Source: Emticicia sp965283955 (GTDB taxonomy: Bacteria; Bacteroidota; Bacteroidia; Cytophagales; Spirosomataceae). From it: a stretch of DNA of 64,000 nucleotides. Below are positions 1 to 10,532 of this stretch, one piece after another. Made by a program: the position numbers and the translations under genes. The stretch is taken from contig CBDIQW010000001.1 of assembly GCA_965283955.1 (NCBI GenBank), positions 1,054,001 to 1,118,000 of the forward strand, given 5' to 3'. Under the pieces are notes generated by a model. The model was not told where the DNA came from. It saw only the letters and a program-made list of their open reading frames with translations, and searched no databases. Positions within the stretch are counted from its first letter, which is position 1, and every line of letters begins with the position of its first letter.

Positions 1-1021
1 AAAATGTATATTCTCCACCTCTCAATACGCTTAATGAACTATCTTTGTTGATAACTGCAATGTCAGAAGGGGTATTCTTCGTAACTTCCTCATAAACACC
101 CGAAGATACATTTTTATAGTACCACTTAACTCCGCTGTATTTTTGGAGTGTAACTTTATAATTTTCTCCTTTTTTCAACGAAATCGGTACACTGACACAA
201 CTAACACCATAATCATCTCCTCCTTCAGCAGCATTACGAGCTTTTATATCTCGTTCTTTACCGTTCTGACGCCAAATATATGAGGTTAAATATGATAATC
301 CTTGCTGTAAAACCTTAGCTTTCACTACGAGTTTAATAGTTTCTCCGCTATTTACATTACCAACACCCCACAATCCACTGTTTGATTCAAACACACCTCT
401 ATCAGAATAAAAGTAAACAACTCTCAAACTACTGCTGATGAGAGTTTGAATTTCAACTCCTGTTGCTGTTTTATTACCTTTATTTGAAATAATGGTTGTG
501 AAAGTAACGGTTTCATCAATTGCTGGGTTATGATTATCAACCGCTTGGATAAGTTCTAAACGACTTTCATCGACCAAATCAGCAAAATTCACGTGTTCTA
601 AAGTAATTTTTTGATCGGCATAACAAGTCTCCGAATTATATACTCTCACAGTATATGATGTAAAATCGGTAGGATTTGGTAAACCTTTAATAGCTACTTC
701 TTTTTTGGTAGGATCAAAAATAATTGCTTTAGCATAAGTCATTTCTGCTGTTCCTTTATCAGAAACGGCATAACGTCTGGCGTTTTGGATGTTTGATAAA
801 ATAAGCTGAGCATCGTTAGTGTTTGGCTGTGTTACATCTACGCTTCTGAGCGTAAATATAGGCGGAAAACAATCGATTTTTGCTGATTTCTCTTTTGGTT
901 TATTCAATCGTTCATTTGTACCATAGCTATTTGGGCTTGATAAAATCAAGCCCGAGCATAGCAGTACAGTTACGAAGATATTACCAAAGATTTGCTTTAG
1001 TAAACCTTGTTTTTTTTTCAT
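1..1021 (-). CDS. DUF11-type secreted surface protein, 3' end outside window
   Basis: The gene is open from an ATG at 1021 to the window edge, so only about 340 N-terminal residues are visible. It starts with a charged MKKKQ segment and a hydrophobic signal peptide (about residues 8-33). Next comes a module of about 85 residues with a TNDAQLIL start and a YTVRVYNSETC end, then a DUF11-like beta-sandwich (about residues 145-235). After the GGDDYGVSC motif an Ig-like module begins with VTLQKYSGVKWYY. The same domain order opens the next two genes on this strand, so this is the first visible member of a tandem paralogue family. The role is inferred: a secreted or surface-exposed structural or adhesive protein. 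The missing C-terminus should show whether it carries the CEPxTxxKTK ending of its neighbours. Confidence 0.8.
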   Translation of the reverse strand, partial: MKKKQGLLKQIFGNIFVTVLLCSGLILSSPNSYGTNERLNKPKEKSAKIDCFPPIFTLRSVDVTQPNTNDAQLILSNIQNARRYAVSDKGTAEMTYAKAIIFDPTKKEVAIKGLPNPTDFTSYTVRVYNSETCYADQKITLEHVNFADLVDESRLELIQAVDNHNPAIDETVTFTTIISNKGNKTATGVEIQTLISSSLRVVYFYSDRGVFESNSGLWGVGNVNSGETIKLVVKAKVLQQGLSYLTSYIWRQNGKERDIKARNAAEGGDDYGVSCVSVPISLKKGENYKVTLQKYSGVKWYYKNVSSGVYEEVTKNTPSDIAVINKDSSLSVLRGGEYTF

Positions 1022-1586
1022 ACGAGTAAAAACTCAATAGCATTTATAGAAACTCAATAGCTGAATTTTCTTGGTAGAAAACTGACACTTTCAATGAATG
1101 TTTTTAGACATTCTTGAAAATTTAAAATGGGGACATCAGGAATGGTCGTAAATGATACCGCAAGATAAGAATTTATTCTGAAAAAATTATTAAACGGATG
1201 CATTTTTTTACAAAACGCACATTCCCCGAGAGATAAACTCTAATTTTTTGACTGAAATAGCATTGAATATTGTTATAAATACGATGTATCTCAGTCTTTG
1301 AACTTTATTTTTGCTGGTATGATACTATGACTATATCTCTGATGGAAGGTAACAAAAAGAAGATCTTTTTTTGTTAATTCATTCCCAAGTAGGTAGTTTC
1401 CTCAATAACTTTTTTTCACTCAGCTTTTTACTAATTTATAATTTACAGCAAAAGATAGGTGCTTATTCTTAGTACTTAACACTCTTATTTAGCCTAATCC
1501 CAGCCCACTTCTGGCAAGTGAGCTGGGAAAGGCAACTTTAATTATTCTCTATTTAGGTATCACCTATACTTGAATTGTATATTTGA
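1022..1586. other. 565-bp intergenic region
   Basis: AT-rich spacer between two surface-protein genes on the minus strand. I see no convincing coding frame. It should hold the promoter of the 1..1021 gene and the 3' untranslated region of the 1587..5055 gene. The only clear structure is the strong hairpin at 1499-1527. Confidence 0.6.
1499..1527 (-). terminator. hairpin downstream of the 1587..5055 surface-protein gene
   Basis: Twelve-base arms (1499-1510 and 1516-1527, one mismatch) around a five-base loop, about 60 bases beyond the stop codon. There is no strong T-tract, so it may be a 3'-end stabilising hairpin rather than a classical intrinsic terminator. Confidence 0.5.
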
Positions 1587-4500
1587 TTATTTCGTTTTGG
1601 TAATCGTTGCAGGTTCGCAATATCCGCCAGGACATCCACAATCTGTTTTTGTAAGATTTACAGTACGGTCGATAGTACAACCATAAGAGTTTTGGATTCT
1701 TACAGTATAATCTTGAGTTGGCACAGTTGGATTGGCCAAGTTACTCGCAAATACACCACCAGAGTATGGTTTAGTCAAGATTGGTAATGTTGTTCCTGTA
1801 ATTGTTGTACCTGTGTTATACTGAATTACTTCGTCAGAATTACGGTATCTTGTTAGAATCAACTTAGCATTGTTTTGAGATACAGTACCAATACAAAGTG
1901 AATTAACTGCGATAACTGTTGCTACTGGTTTAGGGTCGATTGTTACAGGAATGCCTGACATACCCGACTCACAACCTGTTCCTGGAATTACTTGTGAAAC
2001 ATAGAAATATGTTAAACCAGCCGTAGCAGTATTAGGTGTTGGAGCAGTTGTTGATGTTGCACCACCATTATACCAAACAATTGTGTTACCCGTATCTCCT
2101 GTTGCAGCAAGAGCTGTTGCGGTTGCATCTTGGCAATATTTAACACTGGCTATGACAGGTGCTTTAGGCGTGCTGTTTACGATTACAGTTGCTTGGTCAC
2201 GGTTCGACTCGCAACCTGTTAAAATACTTTTTTGGCTAACATAATAGATTGTTGTTCCTACATTATCAGTCGAAGGAGTCGGTGCTGCAGTTGAGCCTGT
2301 TCCACCCGTCGATGACTGACCGTACCATAAGAATGTATGCTGAGCATCACCTGTTACAGTAAGAGCCGTTGCAGTTACACCTTGGCAATACGTTTTGTCT
2401 CCTGCATTTGGTAGTAATGGCTTAGCGTTAACTACTACTACTAACTCACCACGATAAGACTGACAACCAGTTACATCACTTACTTGTGTTACAAAATATT
2501 TTGTTTCGCCTGCAGTTGTCGGGTTATGACTCGGTGCCGCTGTTGAGGAGATACCTCCTGTAGAGTAAGTACCATACCATAATAATTTATGAGCATCTAA
2601 GGCTGTTGCTACAAGTGTTGCTTCATTATCTTCCGCACAGAAAGTTCGGTTTGTCACTACTGGAACGGCAGGGAGAGCATTAACCACTACATTAACTGAT
2701 GTACTTGCCGAACAACCAACACCGTTAGTTACGGTTACGTTATATGTTCCTGCATTAGCCAAAGCTGCACTTGCGATTGTTGGATTAGCAATGTTACTTC
2801 CCGTAAATCCAGATGGTCCGCTCCAAGTATAAGTTGTTGCTCCTGCTGGTGTTGCGGTTAAATTGATTGGGCTTTCAGCACAAACTGGACTGTTAGATGC
2901 CAATGCAGGTACTGGAGTTTCACGAATTTCAACGGCAAGAGATGCACGATTAGATTCACAACCTGTATCGTCAGCTTTTCTACTAACATAATATGTGGTA
3001 GTTCCTGTGGCATTAGTTGGAGCAATATCAGCAGTTGTAGAACCTGTTCCTCCAGTTGAATTTAAGCCATACCACAATACTGCGAATCCTGTGTTACTTC
3101 CTGTTACGGCTAAAGTAATTGGAGCTGAATTTTGACAAGCCGAAACTGGGTTAGGTGTTGGCGGAAGTGGTTTTGCATTTACTTTCACTAATAATTCTGC
3201 ACGATTCGATTCACACCCTGTTTCGTCAACTTTCTGTGTTACATAGTAAGTTGTTTCTCCTGCCGTAACTGGGTTGTGGAATGATGCTGCTGTTGATGAT
3301 ACACCACCTGTTGAGTATGTACCATACCATAATAGTGTATTTCCTGTAAGAGCTGTGGCTGAAAGTGTTGCTTGCGGATCTTCAGCACAGAATGTTTTAT
3401 TGGCAACCACAGGAATAACAGGCTTAGGATTGACGGCAACGCTCACAGAAGCTGTTGCTGAACAACCAACTCCATTGGTAACTGTTACTACGTAGCTACC
3501 AGCACTTGCAAGTGCTGCACTCGCAATTGATGGATTTTCAATGTTTGAGCCTGTAAATCCATTAGGCCCAGTCCAAGCGTAATTGGTTGCTCCTGCTGGT
3601 GTTGCGGTAAAATTAATTGGACTCTGCTCACAAACTGGGCTGTTTGACGCCAATACAGGAGTAGGCAATTCTTTGATTTCAAGTGTTACCGTTACAGAGT
3701 CAGCACAGTTTTCGTGTCCTTGCTCATACGCTTTCAATTTATATACATAAGTACCTACTGCTGTTGGTAAAGCCGTTAAAGCAAGACCTGTTTGACCAGC
3801 AATAGCTGTGGTAGTCGGGTTAGCAGCACCATTGGCATTATACCATTGATAAATATAAGTTCCGTTAGGAGAGGTTTCAGTATTTGAAGCAGCTACTGCA
3901 TTAAATGGTTTACTGAAACAAACTGCTTGGGCAGTTGGTGCAACCAAAACAGGCGGCTTACCAGCTTCAACTTTTATAGGACAACATCCACCGCTTGGAC
4001 AAGCATTAGGCCCTACGGTCATACTATATGAATAATCACCCGTTGCGAATACTGTCAAAGATCCATCACCGTTTAATCTTACGCCATTTGTGGCTGCATT
4101 AGAGGCTGTCAACTCCGTTGTACCTTTGAACCATTTAATACTCGTATAACTTGGTAATGTGATTGTATATTCATCATTCGTACAATAATCAAACGGTGTA
4201 GAGATACAAACTGAACCAAAATCATCTTCTCCTGGTGAATTGCTTGGATTTGCTACGGTGGTTGGTCGGGAGTCAGTATCATTTTCAACCAAAGCGGTTA
4301 GGTCAGCAGTTAGGTATTTTACACCTCTTGTCTCCACTTTACCTGTTAATGTTAGTTTTATATTTGCTTGAGAAACAGCGACATTACCAATTGTCCATTT
4401 TTTTGTGGCATTATCATAAGTACCATAGGTAGCAACTCCTGTTACAGCCGTAAGCCCCGGAGGAATACCAACGGTGTATTCTACGCCAGTTGCTGAACCA

Positions 4501-5055
4501 GTACCTGTATTTTCAACTTCTACTACGATAGTCACCGTTGAACCCAAAGCATAAAATCCTAAATCTGGTACTTTAGCTACTTTCACCATAATATCTGGAA
4601 AAACTGGTGCTGTATTAAAGTTTACATACTCTAAGGTAAATACTTTGTCATAATAACAAGTAGTATCTGCCTTATAAACCCTAATTGTGTACTGTGTACC
4701 AGCAGTATTGGTTGGCGTAGGGAGAGTTTGTGATAAATATCCACCAGTTAATGTAGATAGCTTTGCTGTTCCAGCAAAGTTTGTACCTGTATATGTAGCA
4801 CCTAATGAATAACCTACACGATCATCACCAGATAAAGCTCCTGATATACGCATTTTTGCATCATTTGTAGTCGGTGCAGATGCATCCTCACCAATAATGG
4901 TGAATGAGTCCATCTCCTGTACAGGCGACAGGAACTCGTTGTCCGTAAGTTGTTAGGCTTACAAACAATAGTAACACGCAAACCGTTAAACAATTTGCCA
5001 AAATCTTGGCAAATTTAAGGTTGGAATGTTTAATACTGAGTAAATTGTTTTTCAT
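1587..5055 (-). CDS. Multi-Ig-repeat secreted surface protein (one frameshift near the start)
   Basis: The long frame (1587-4913) lacks a signal peptide, but an ATG at 5055 opens MKNNLLSIKHSN followed by a hydrophobic stretch ending in SLTTYGQ, in another frame. One indel between about 4914 and 4935 joins them, giving about 1,155 residues. Domain order: signal peptide; N-terminal module of about 85 residues; DUF11 (about residues 150-240); a module containing NACPSGGCCPIKV; one Ig-like domain; then alternating PKD-like (SGPSGFTGSN) and Ig_7-like units with the signature LWYG, STGG, YYV, TGCESNR (PF19081 type). The last 100 residues are a C-terminal module ending in CPGGYCEPATITKTK. It is probably exported and displayed on the surface; T9SS dependence is inferred because porQ and porD are nearby, not from a recognised sorting domain. 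The ligand is unknown. Confidence 0.8.
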
Positions 5056-5173
5056 TTGACAAATTGAGTAATTGTTATATTTAATTGAGTATGAGTTCTT
5101 TATATTGCTATATTAATGATGTAGTTATCCTTGATTATTACTTACGCAAAAACTGTACCACTTAATAATTTTT

Positions 5174-8100
5174 TTATTTTGTTTTTACAACTGTTGCTGG
5201 TTCACAATAACCTGCTGGACAAGGACATACAGTTATTGACATGACAGCAGTAAGATCATTGATACAATTTGTAACTGTATTTTTCAATCTTATCGTGTAA
5301 GTGGCAACTGTATTCGCTAATCCTGAAGCAAAAATTCCACCTGCTGGAATATTTGCAAAAGTTGGAGTAGCTGAAATCGGCGAACCATAAGCTACTTGGT
5401 CTGAATCACGGTATTTATTCAGCATTAATTGACCGTTACTTTGAGCTACACTACCCAAACACATTGAAGGAATAACTGTAACTTCGGCAGTTGGTAATGG
5501 TTTTACATCTAACCAAACTGTGCGTGTAATAGAACATGCTGGATTTGAAGATGAGGTTACTGTCAAGGAATATCCAGTAGGAACTGTAGGGTTTACCGAA
5601 ATATTAGATGATGTAGCACCTGTACTCCATAGAAATGTTGCTGCGTTTGACAATCCTGTTGGAGTTAAGACTGTCGTTGTTCCAGCACAAGGTGCTGAAG
5701 TTGCTAATGATGCAGTTGGCAATGGGTTTACAGTTACGATAACTGTTGTCGTTGCACTACATGATTTACTATCAGTTGCAATTACCGTATAGGTTGTTGT
5801 AGTTGATGGTGTAACAGTCTGAGTTGATCCATTTGGAAGACTATTACTCCAAGTATAGGTATATGGTGATGTTCCACCTGAGGCTGTTGCCGTAAACGTT
5901 GCTGATTGGCCTTGACAAATAGGAGTTACTACTGGAACATTTACACTTAATGCCGCTACTGGTTGAGTGACTGTTGCACTTGTGGTTACACTACAACCAT
6001 TCGCATCTTTAACTGTAAAGCTATATGTTCCTGCCGCTAAGCCTGTAAAGGCATTTGTCGATACAAAACTCCCTGTCCCTTGTTGATATTGATATGGACT
6101 GGTGCCACCCGAAGCTGTTAAAGTTACACTGCCCGTGGCTGTACCAAAACATGAGGCATTGACCACTACTGGGGCTGCTACGCTTAATGCCGCTACTGGT
6201 TGAGTGACTGTTGCACTTGTGGTTACACTACAACCATTCGCATCTTTAACCGTAAAGCTGTATGTTCCTGCCGCTAAGCCTGTAAAAGCATTCGTCGATA
6301 CAAAACTCCCTGTCCCTTGCTTGATACTGATATGGACTGGTGCCACCCGAAGCTGTTAAAGTTACACTGCCCGTGGCTGTACCAAAACACGAGGCATTGA
6401 CCACTACTGGGGCTGCTACGCTTAATGCCGCTACTGGTTGAGTGACTGTTGCACTTGTGGTTACACTACAACCATTCGCATCTTTAACTGTAAAGCTATA
6501 TGTTCCTGCCGCTAAGCCTGTAAAGGCATTCGTCGATACAAAACTCCCTGTCCCTTGTTGATATTGATATGGACTGGTGCCACCCGAAGCTGTTAAAGTT
6601 ACACTGCCCGTGGCTGTACCAAAACATGAGGCATTGACCACTACTGGGGCTGCTACACTTAATGCCGCTACTGGTTGAGTGACTGTTGCACTTGTGGTTA
6701 CACTACAACCATTCGCATCTTTAACTGTAAAACTATAGGTTCCTGCCGCTAAGCCTGTAAAAGCATTCGTCGATACAAAACTCCCTGTCCCTTGTTGATA
6801 TTGATATGGACTGGTGCCACCCGAAGCTGTTAAAGTTACACTGCCCGTGGCTGTACCAAAACATGAGGCATTGACCACTACTGGGGCTGCTACACTTAAT
6901 GCCGCTACTGGTTGAGTGACTGTTGCACTTGTGGTTACACTACAACCATTCGCATCTTTAACTGTAAAGCTATATGTTCCTGCCGCTAAGCCTGTAAAGG
7001 CATTTGTCGATACAAAACTCCCTGTCCCTTGTTGATATTGATATGGACTGGTGCCACCCGAAGCTGTTAAAGTTACACTGCCCGTGGCTGTACCAAAACA
7101 TGAGGCATTGACCACTACTGGGGCTGCTACGCTTAATGCCGCTACTGGTTGAGTGACTGTTGCACTTGTGGTTACACTACAACCATTCGCATCTTTAACC
7201 GTAAAGCTGTATGTTCCTGCCGCTAAGCCTGTAAAAGCATTCGTCGATACAAAACTCCCTGTCCCTTGCTTGATATTGATATGGACTGGTGCCACCCGAA
7301 GCTGTTAAAGTTACACTGCCCGTGGCTGTACCAAAACACGAGGCATTGACCACTACTGGGGCTGCTACGCTTAATGCCGCTACTGGTTGAGTGACTGTTG
7401 CACTTGTGGTTACACTACAACCATTCGCATCTTTAACTGTAAAGCTATATGTTCCTGCCGCTAAGCCTGTAAAGGCATTCGTCGATACAAAACTCCCTGT
7501 CCCTTGTTGATATTGATATGGACTGGTGCCACCCGAAGCTGTTAAAGTTACACTGCCCGTGGCTGTACCAAAACATGAGGCATTGACCACTACTGGGGCT
7601 GCTACGCTTAATGCCGCTACTGGTTGCGTTACTGTTGCACTTGTGGTTACACTACAACCATTCGCATCTTTAACTGTAAAGCTATAGGTGCCTGCCGCTA
7701 AGCCTGTAAAAGCATTCGTCGATACAAAACTCCCTGTCCCTTGTTGATATTGATATGGACTGGTGCCACCCGAAACTGTTAAAGTTACACTGCCCGTGGC
7801 TGTACCAAAACATGAGGCATTGACCACTACTGGGGCTGCTACACTTAATGCCGCTACTGGTTGCGTTACTGTTGCACTTGTGGTTACACTACAACCATTC
7901 GCATCTTTAACTGTAAAACTATAGGTTCCTGCCGCTAAGCCTGTAAAAGCATTCGTCGATACAAAACTCCCTGTCCCTTGTTGATATTGATATGGACTGG
8001 TGCCACCCGAAGCTGTTAAAGTTACACTGCCCGTGGCTGTACCAAAACATGAGGCATTGACCACTACTGGGGCTGCTACACTTAATGCCGCTACTGGTTG

Positions 8101-10094
8101 CGTTACTGTTGCACTTGTGGTTACACTACAACCATTCGCATCTTTAACTGTAAAACTATAGGTTCCTGCCGCTAAGCCTGTAAAAGCATTCGTCGATACA
8201 AAACTCCCTGTCCCTTGTTGATATTGATATGGACTGGTGCCACCCGAAGCTGTTAAAGTTACACTGCCCGTGGCTGTACCAAAACATGAGGCATTGACCA
8301 CTACTGGGGCTGCTACACTTAATGCCGCTACTGGTTGAGTGACTGTTGCACTTGTGGTTACACTACAACCATTCGCATCTTTAACTGTAAAGCTATATGT
8401 TCCTGCCGCTAAGCCTGTAAAGGCATTCGTCGATACAAAACTCCCTGTCCCTTGTTGATATTGATATGGACTGGTGCCACCCGAAGCTGTTAAAGTTACA
8501 CTGCCCGTGGCTGTACCAAAACATGAGGCATTGACCACTACTGGAGCTGCTACACTTAATGCCGCTACTGGTTGCGTTACTGTTGCACTTGTGGTTACAC
8601 TACAACCATTCGCATCTTTAACTGTAAAACTATAGGTTCCTGCCGCTAAGCCTGTAAAGGCATTCGTCGATACAAAACTCCCTGTCCCTTGTTGATATTG
8701 ATATGGACTGGTGCCACCCGAAGCTGTTAAAGTTACACTGCCCGTGGCTGTACCAAAACATGAGGCATTGACCACTACTGGTGCTGCTACACTTAATGCC
8801 GCTACTGGTTGCGTTACAGTAGTTGTTGCAGTGGCTGTACACCCTTGAAAATCTTTCGCAGTAATTGATATGTTCCTGCTGTTAAAGTTGTAAAAGCTCC
8901 TGACAATTGAAAAGTTGTTCCATTTCTACTAAACTCATAAGGTGTAGTTCCACTTGTGGCAGTTGCAGTAATTGTTCCATCGTTTCCTCCGAAACATGAG
9001 ACTGGAGTTGAAGTCAATGAAAGTACTGGCAAAGGAGCTGCAATAACTTTTATTGGACAACATCCACCCGTTGGACAAGCATTTGGGCCAGATGTAATAC
9101 TATATGTATATTCTCCGATTGCATATATAGTCAATGAACCATTGGCATTAACTGTATATTGTCCTGGAACACTACCAGTAATCGTTACACCATCCTTTTG
9201 CCAAATGATACCCGTATAAGATGTAAGTGTTATGTCAATTTTATTTCCGTTACAAAGTTCATAAGGAGTCGATACACATGCTACATCTTGGTCGTCTTCA
9301 CCTGCATTATTTGTTGTCGGGCTTGAATCTTTATCCGTTTGAGTTTCCGCAGTTAAATTGGCAGAAATAAATTTAACGCCTTCGGTAGTTGACACTGTAT
9401 TCGCAAAGGTTAAAGTTGCATTATTGACACTTCCAGGGGCAATTGATGGAATTGTCCACTTTCCAGTTGTAGCATTATAAGTACCCACTGAAGCAGTTGG
9501 AGTTCCGACGGTCAGTCCAGCAGGAATTGTTACCGTTACCTCTAAACCTGTTGCAGTTGCAGTACCGTCATTTTGAATGGTCACAACTGCCGAAAATGCG
9601 GTATTTTTAGCAACAAAAGCTCCCCCATTATGTGAGACGGCAATCATAATGTCGGGCTGTGTTGGAATTGTTGTAAAGTTTGTTTTCTCAAAATTTACTG
9701 TGTTATCAGTGTAGCACAAACCATCGGTTGAGTAAACTCTTACATAATACGTTTGATTTGTATTGGGAGCATTTGTTTTAATATATCCATTAGTAAATGA
9801 AGAAAACAATGGAGCATTTGTGAATTCAGTATTATTGGTTGGAGCAGCTAAAGCTGAGGTCGAAACTACTACTTTATTTGTTCCTGTTACATCTCCATAA
9901 AGTTTAATTTTTCCATCAAGAGCAGCATCAGTACTTGTTCCTTCAGTTTTCAAAAAATAAATGATTGGATTCGTACAAGGTGTAGCTTGACCAAAAACAT
10001 TTCCAATATTTAGAAATAGCGTAAGAACCAGAAAAAATGAAATTTTCAGCTTAAATCTATTTCTAAAATTTGAACTATGTAAAAATTTCTTCAT
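5174..10094 (-). CDS. SprB-repeat surface protein (three frameshifts in this sequence)
   Basis: Reconstructed from four overlapping open frames. It starts at ATG 10094 with a signal peptide ending in NIGNVFGQ. The N-terminal module, a DUF11 region and the NACPTGGCCPIKV module match the two genes further along the strand. About 12 SprB repeats of 79 residues follow (core motifs GLAAGTYSFTVKDANGC and GSVTLTASGGTSPYQY), then two or three Ig/PKD-like domains, and the terminal module ending CPAGYCEPATVVKTK. Frame breaks: a missing base near 8865 (after GTYQ, restoring ITAKDFQGC) and an extra C near 6320 and near 7270 in the same repeat position. SprB repeats are known from the Flavobacterium gliding adhesin SprB. 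Here they suggest a filamentous surface adhesin, but gliding is not shown. The frame breaks may be sequencing errors or real inactivation. Confidence 0.75.
5960..8815 (-). repeat. SprB tandem array, about 12 units of 237 bp
   Basis: Each unit encodes 79 residues and most units differ by only a few bases. Recurring variant sites (catttgtc/cattcgtc, acgctt/acactt, gagtga/gcgtta) form blocks, which suggests homogenisation by unequal recombination. Two units carry the same inserted C. Confidence 0.9.
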
Positions 10095-10532
10095 GCGATG
10101 TGTTTTGACTTTTTTATATAGGAGGTTAGTTTAATCTGTGTTATACAAAAGTTTAATGTGTATTGAGTAGATTATTTATAAAACTTAGATGTTCATATTT
10201 CTGACTTGAGAGAGAAATATGCTTTTCGCAATCACAATATTTAATAAGAAGAATCATTTTTTCGTCTTATACATTATATTTTATAATTATTAGGAAAGAA
10301 CGATACCGTTCAATAATTTTATTACTGCAATCATTGTGCCAAAAAAAACCAATAAAAAAAATATCTCGCTGGTAGTCAGCGAATTATCTTTTTTATTGGT
10401 CAAAATGTCTATAATTTTACAGATCTATTTACAAATACATCACCTATCGGGTTATCAGGCGGGTATATTTTACTTTATTTTTTTATATTTATACTTAAGA
10501 ATATCATTATTTTACTACGTAAATAATGTATT
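10095..10532. other. 438-bp intergenic region
   Basis: AT-rich gap between the start of the SprB-repeat gene (10094) and the stop of the giant gene (10533). No supported coding frame. It contains the hairpin at 10366-10382 and presumably the promoter of the SprB-repeat gene nearer 10100-10200. I could not identify a clean TAnnTTTG element there. Confidence 0.6.
10366..10382 (-). terminator. short hairpin after the giant surface-protein gene
   Basis: Six-base arms (10366-10371, 10377-10382) with a five-base loop. A/T tracts on both sides put a T-run after the hairpin on either strand. It lies about 150 bases past the stop at 10533. Confidence 0.5.

Noticed and set aside
6246..8775. Programmed ribosomal frameshifting in the SprB array.
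   Set aside because: No slippery heptamer or conserved structure is evident at the break points, and the three breaks do not sum to a frame-neutral change.
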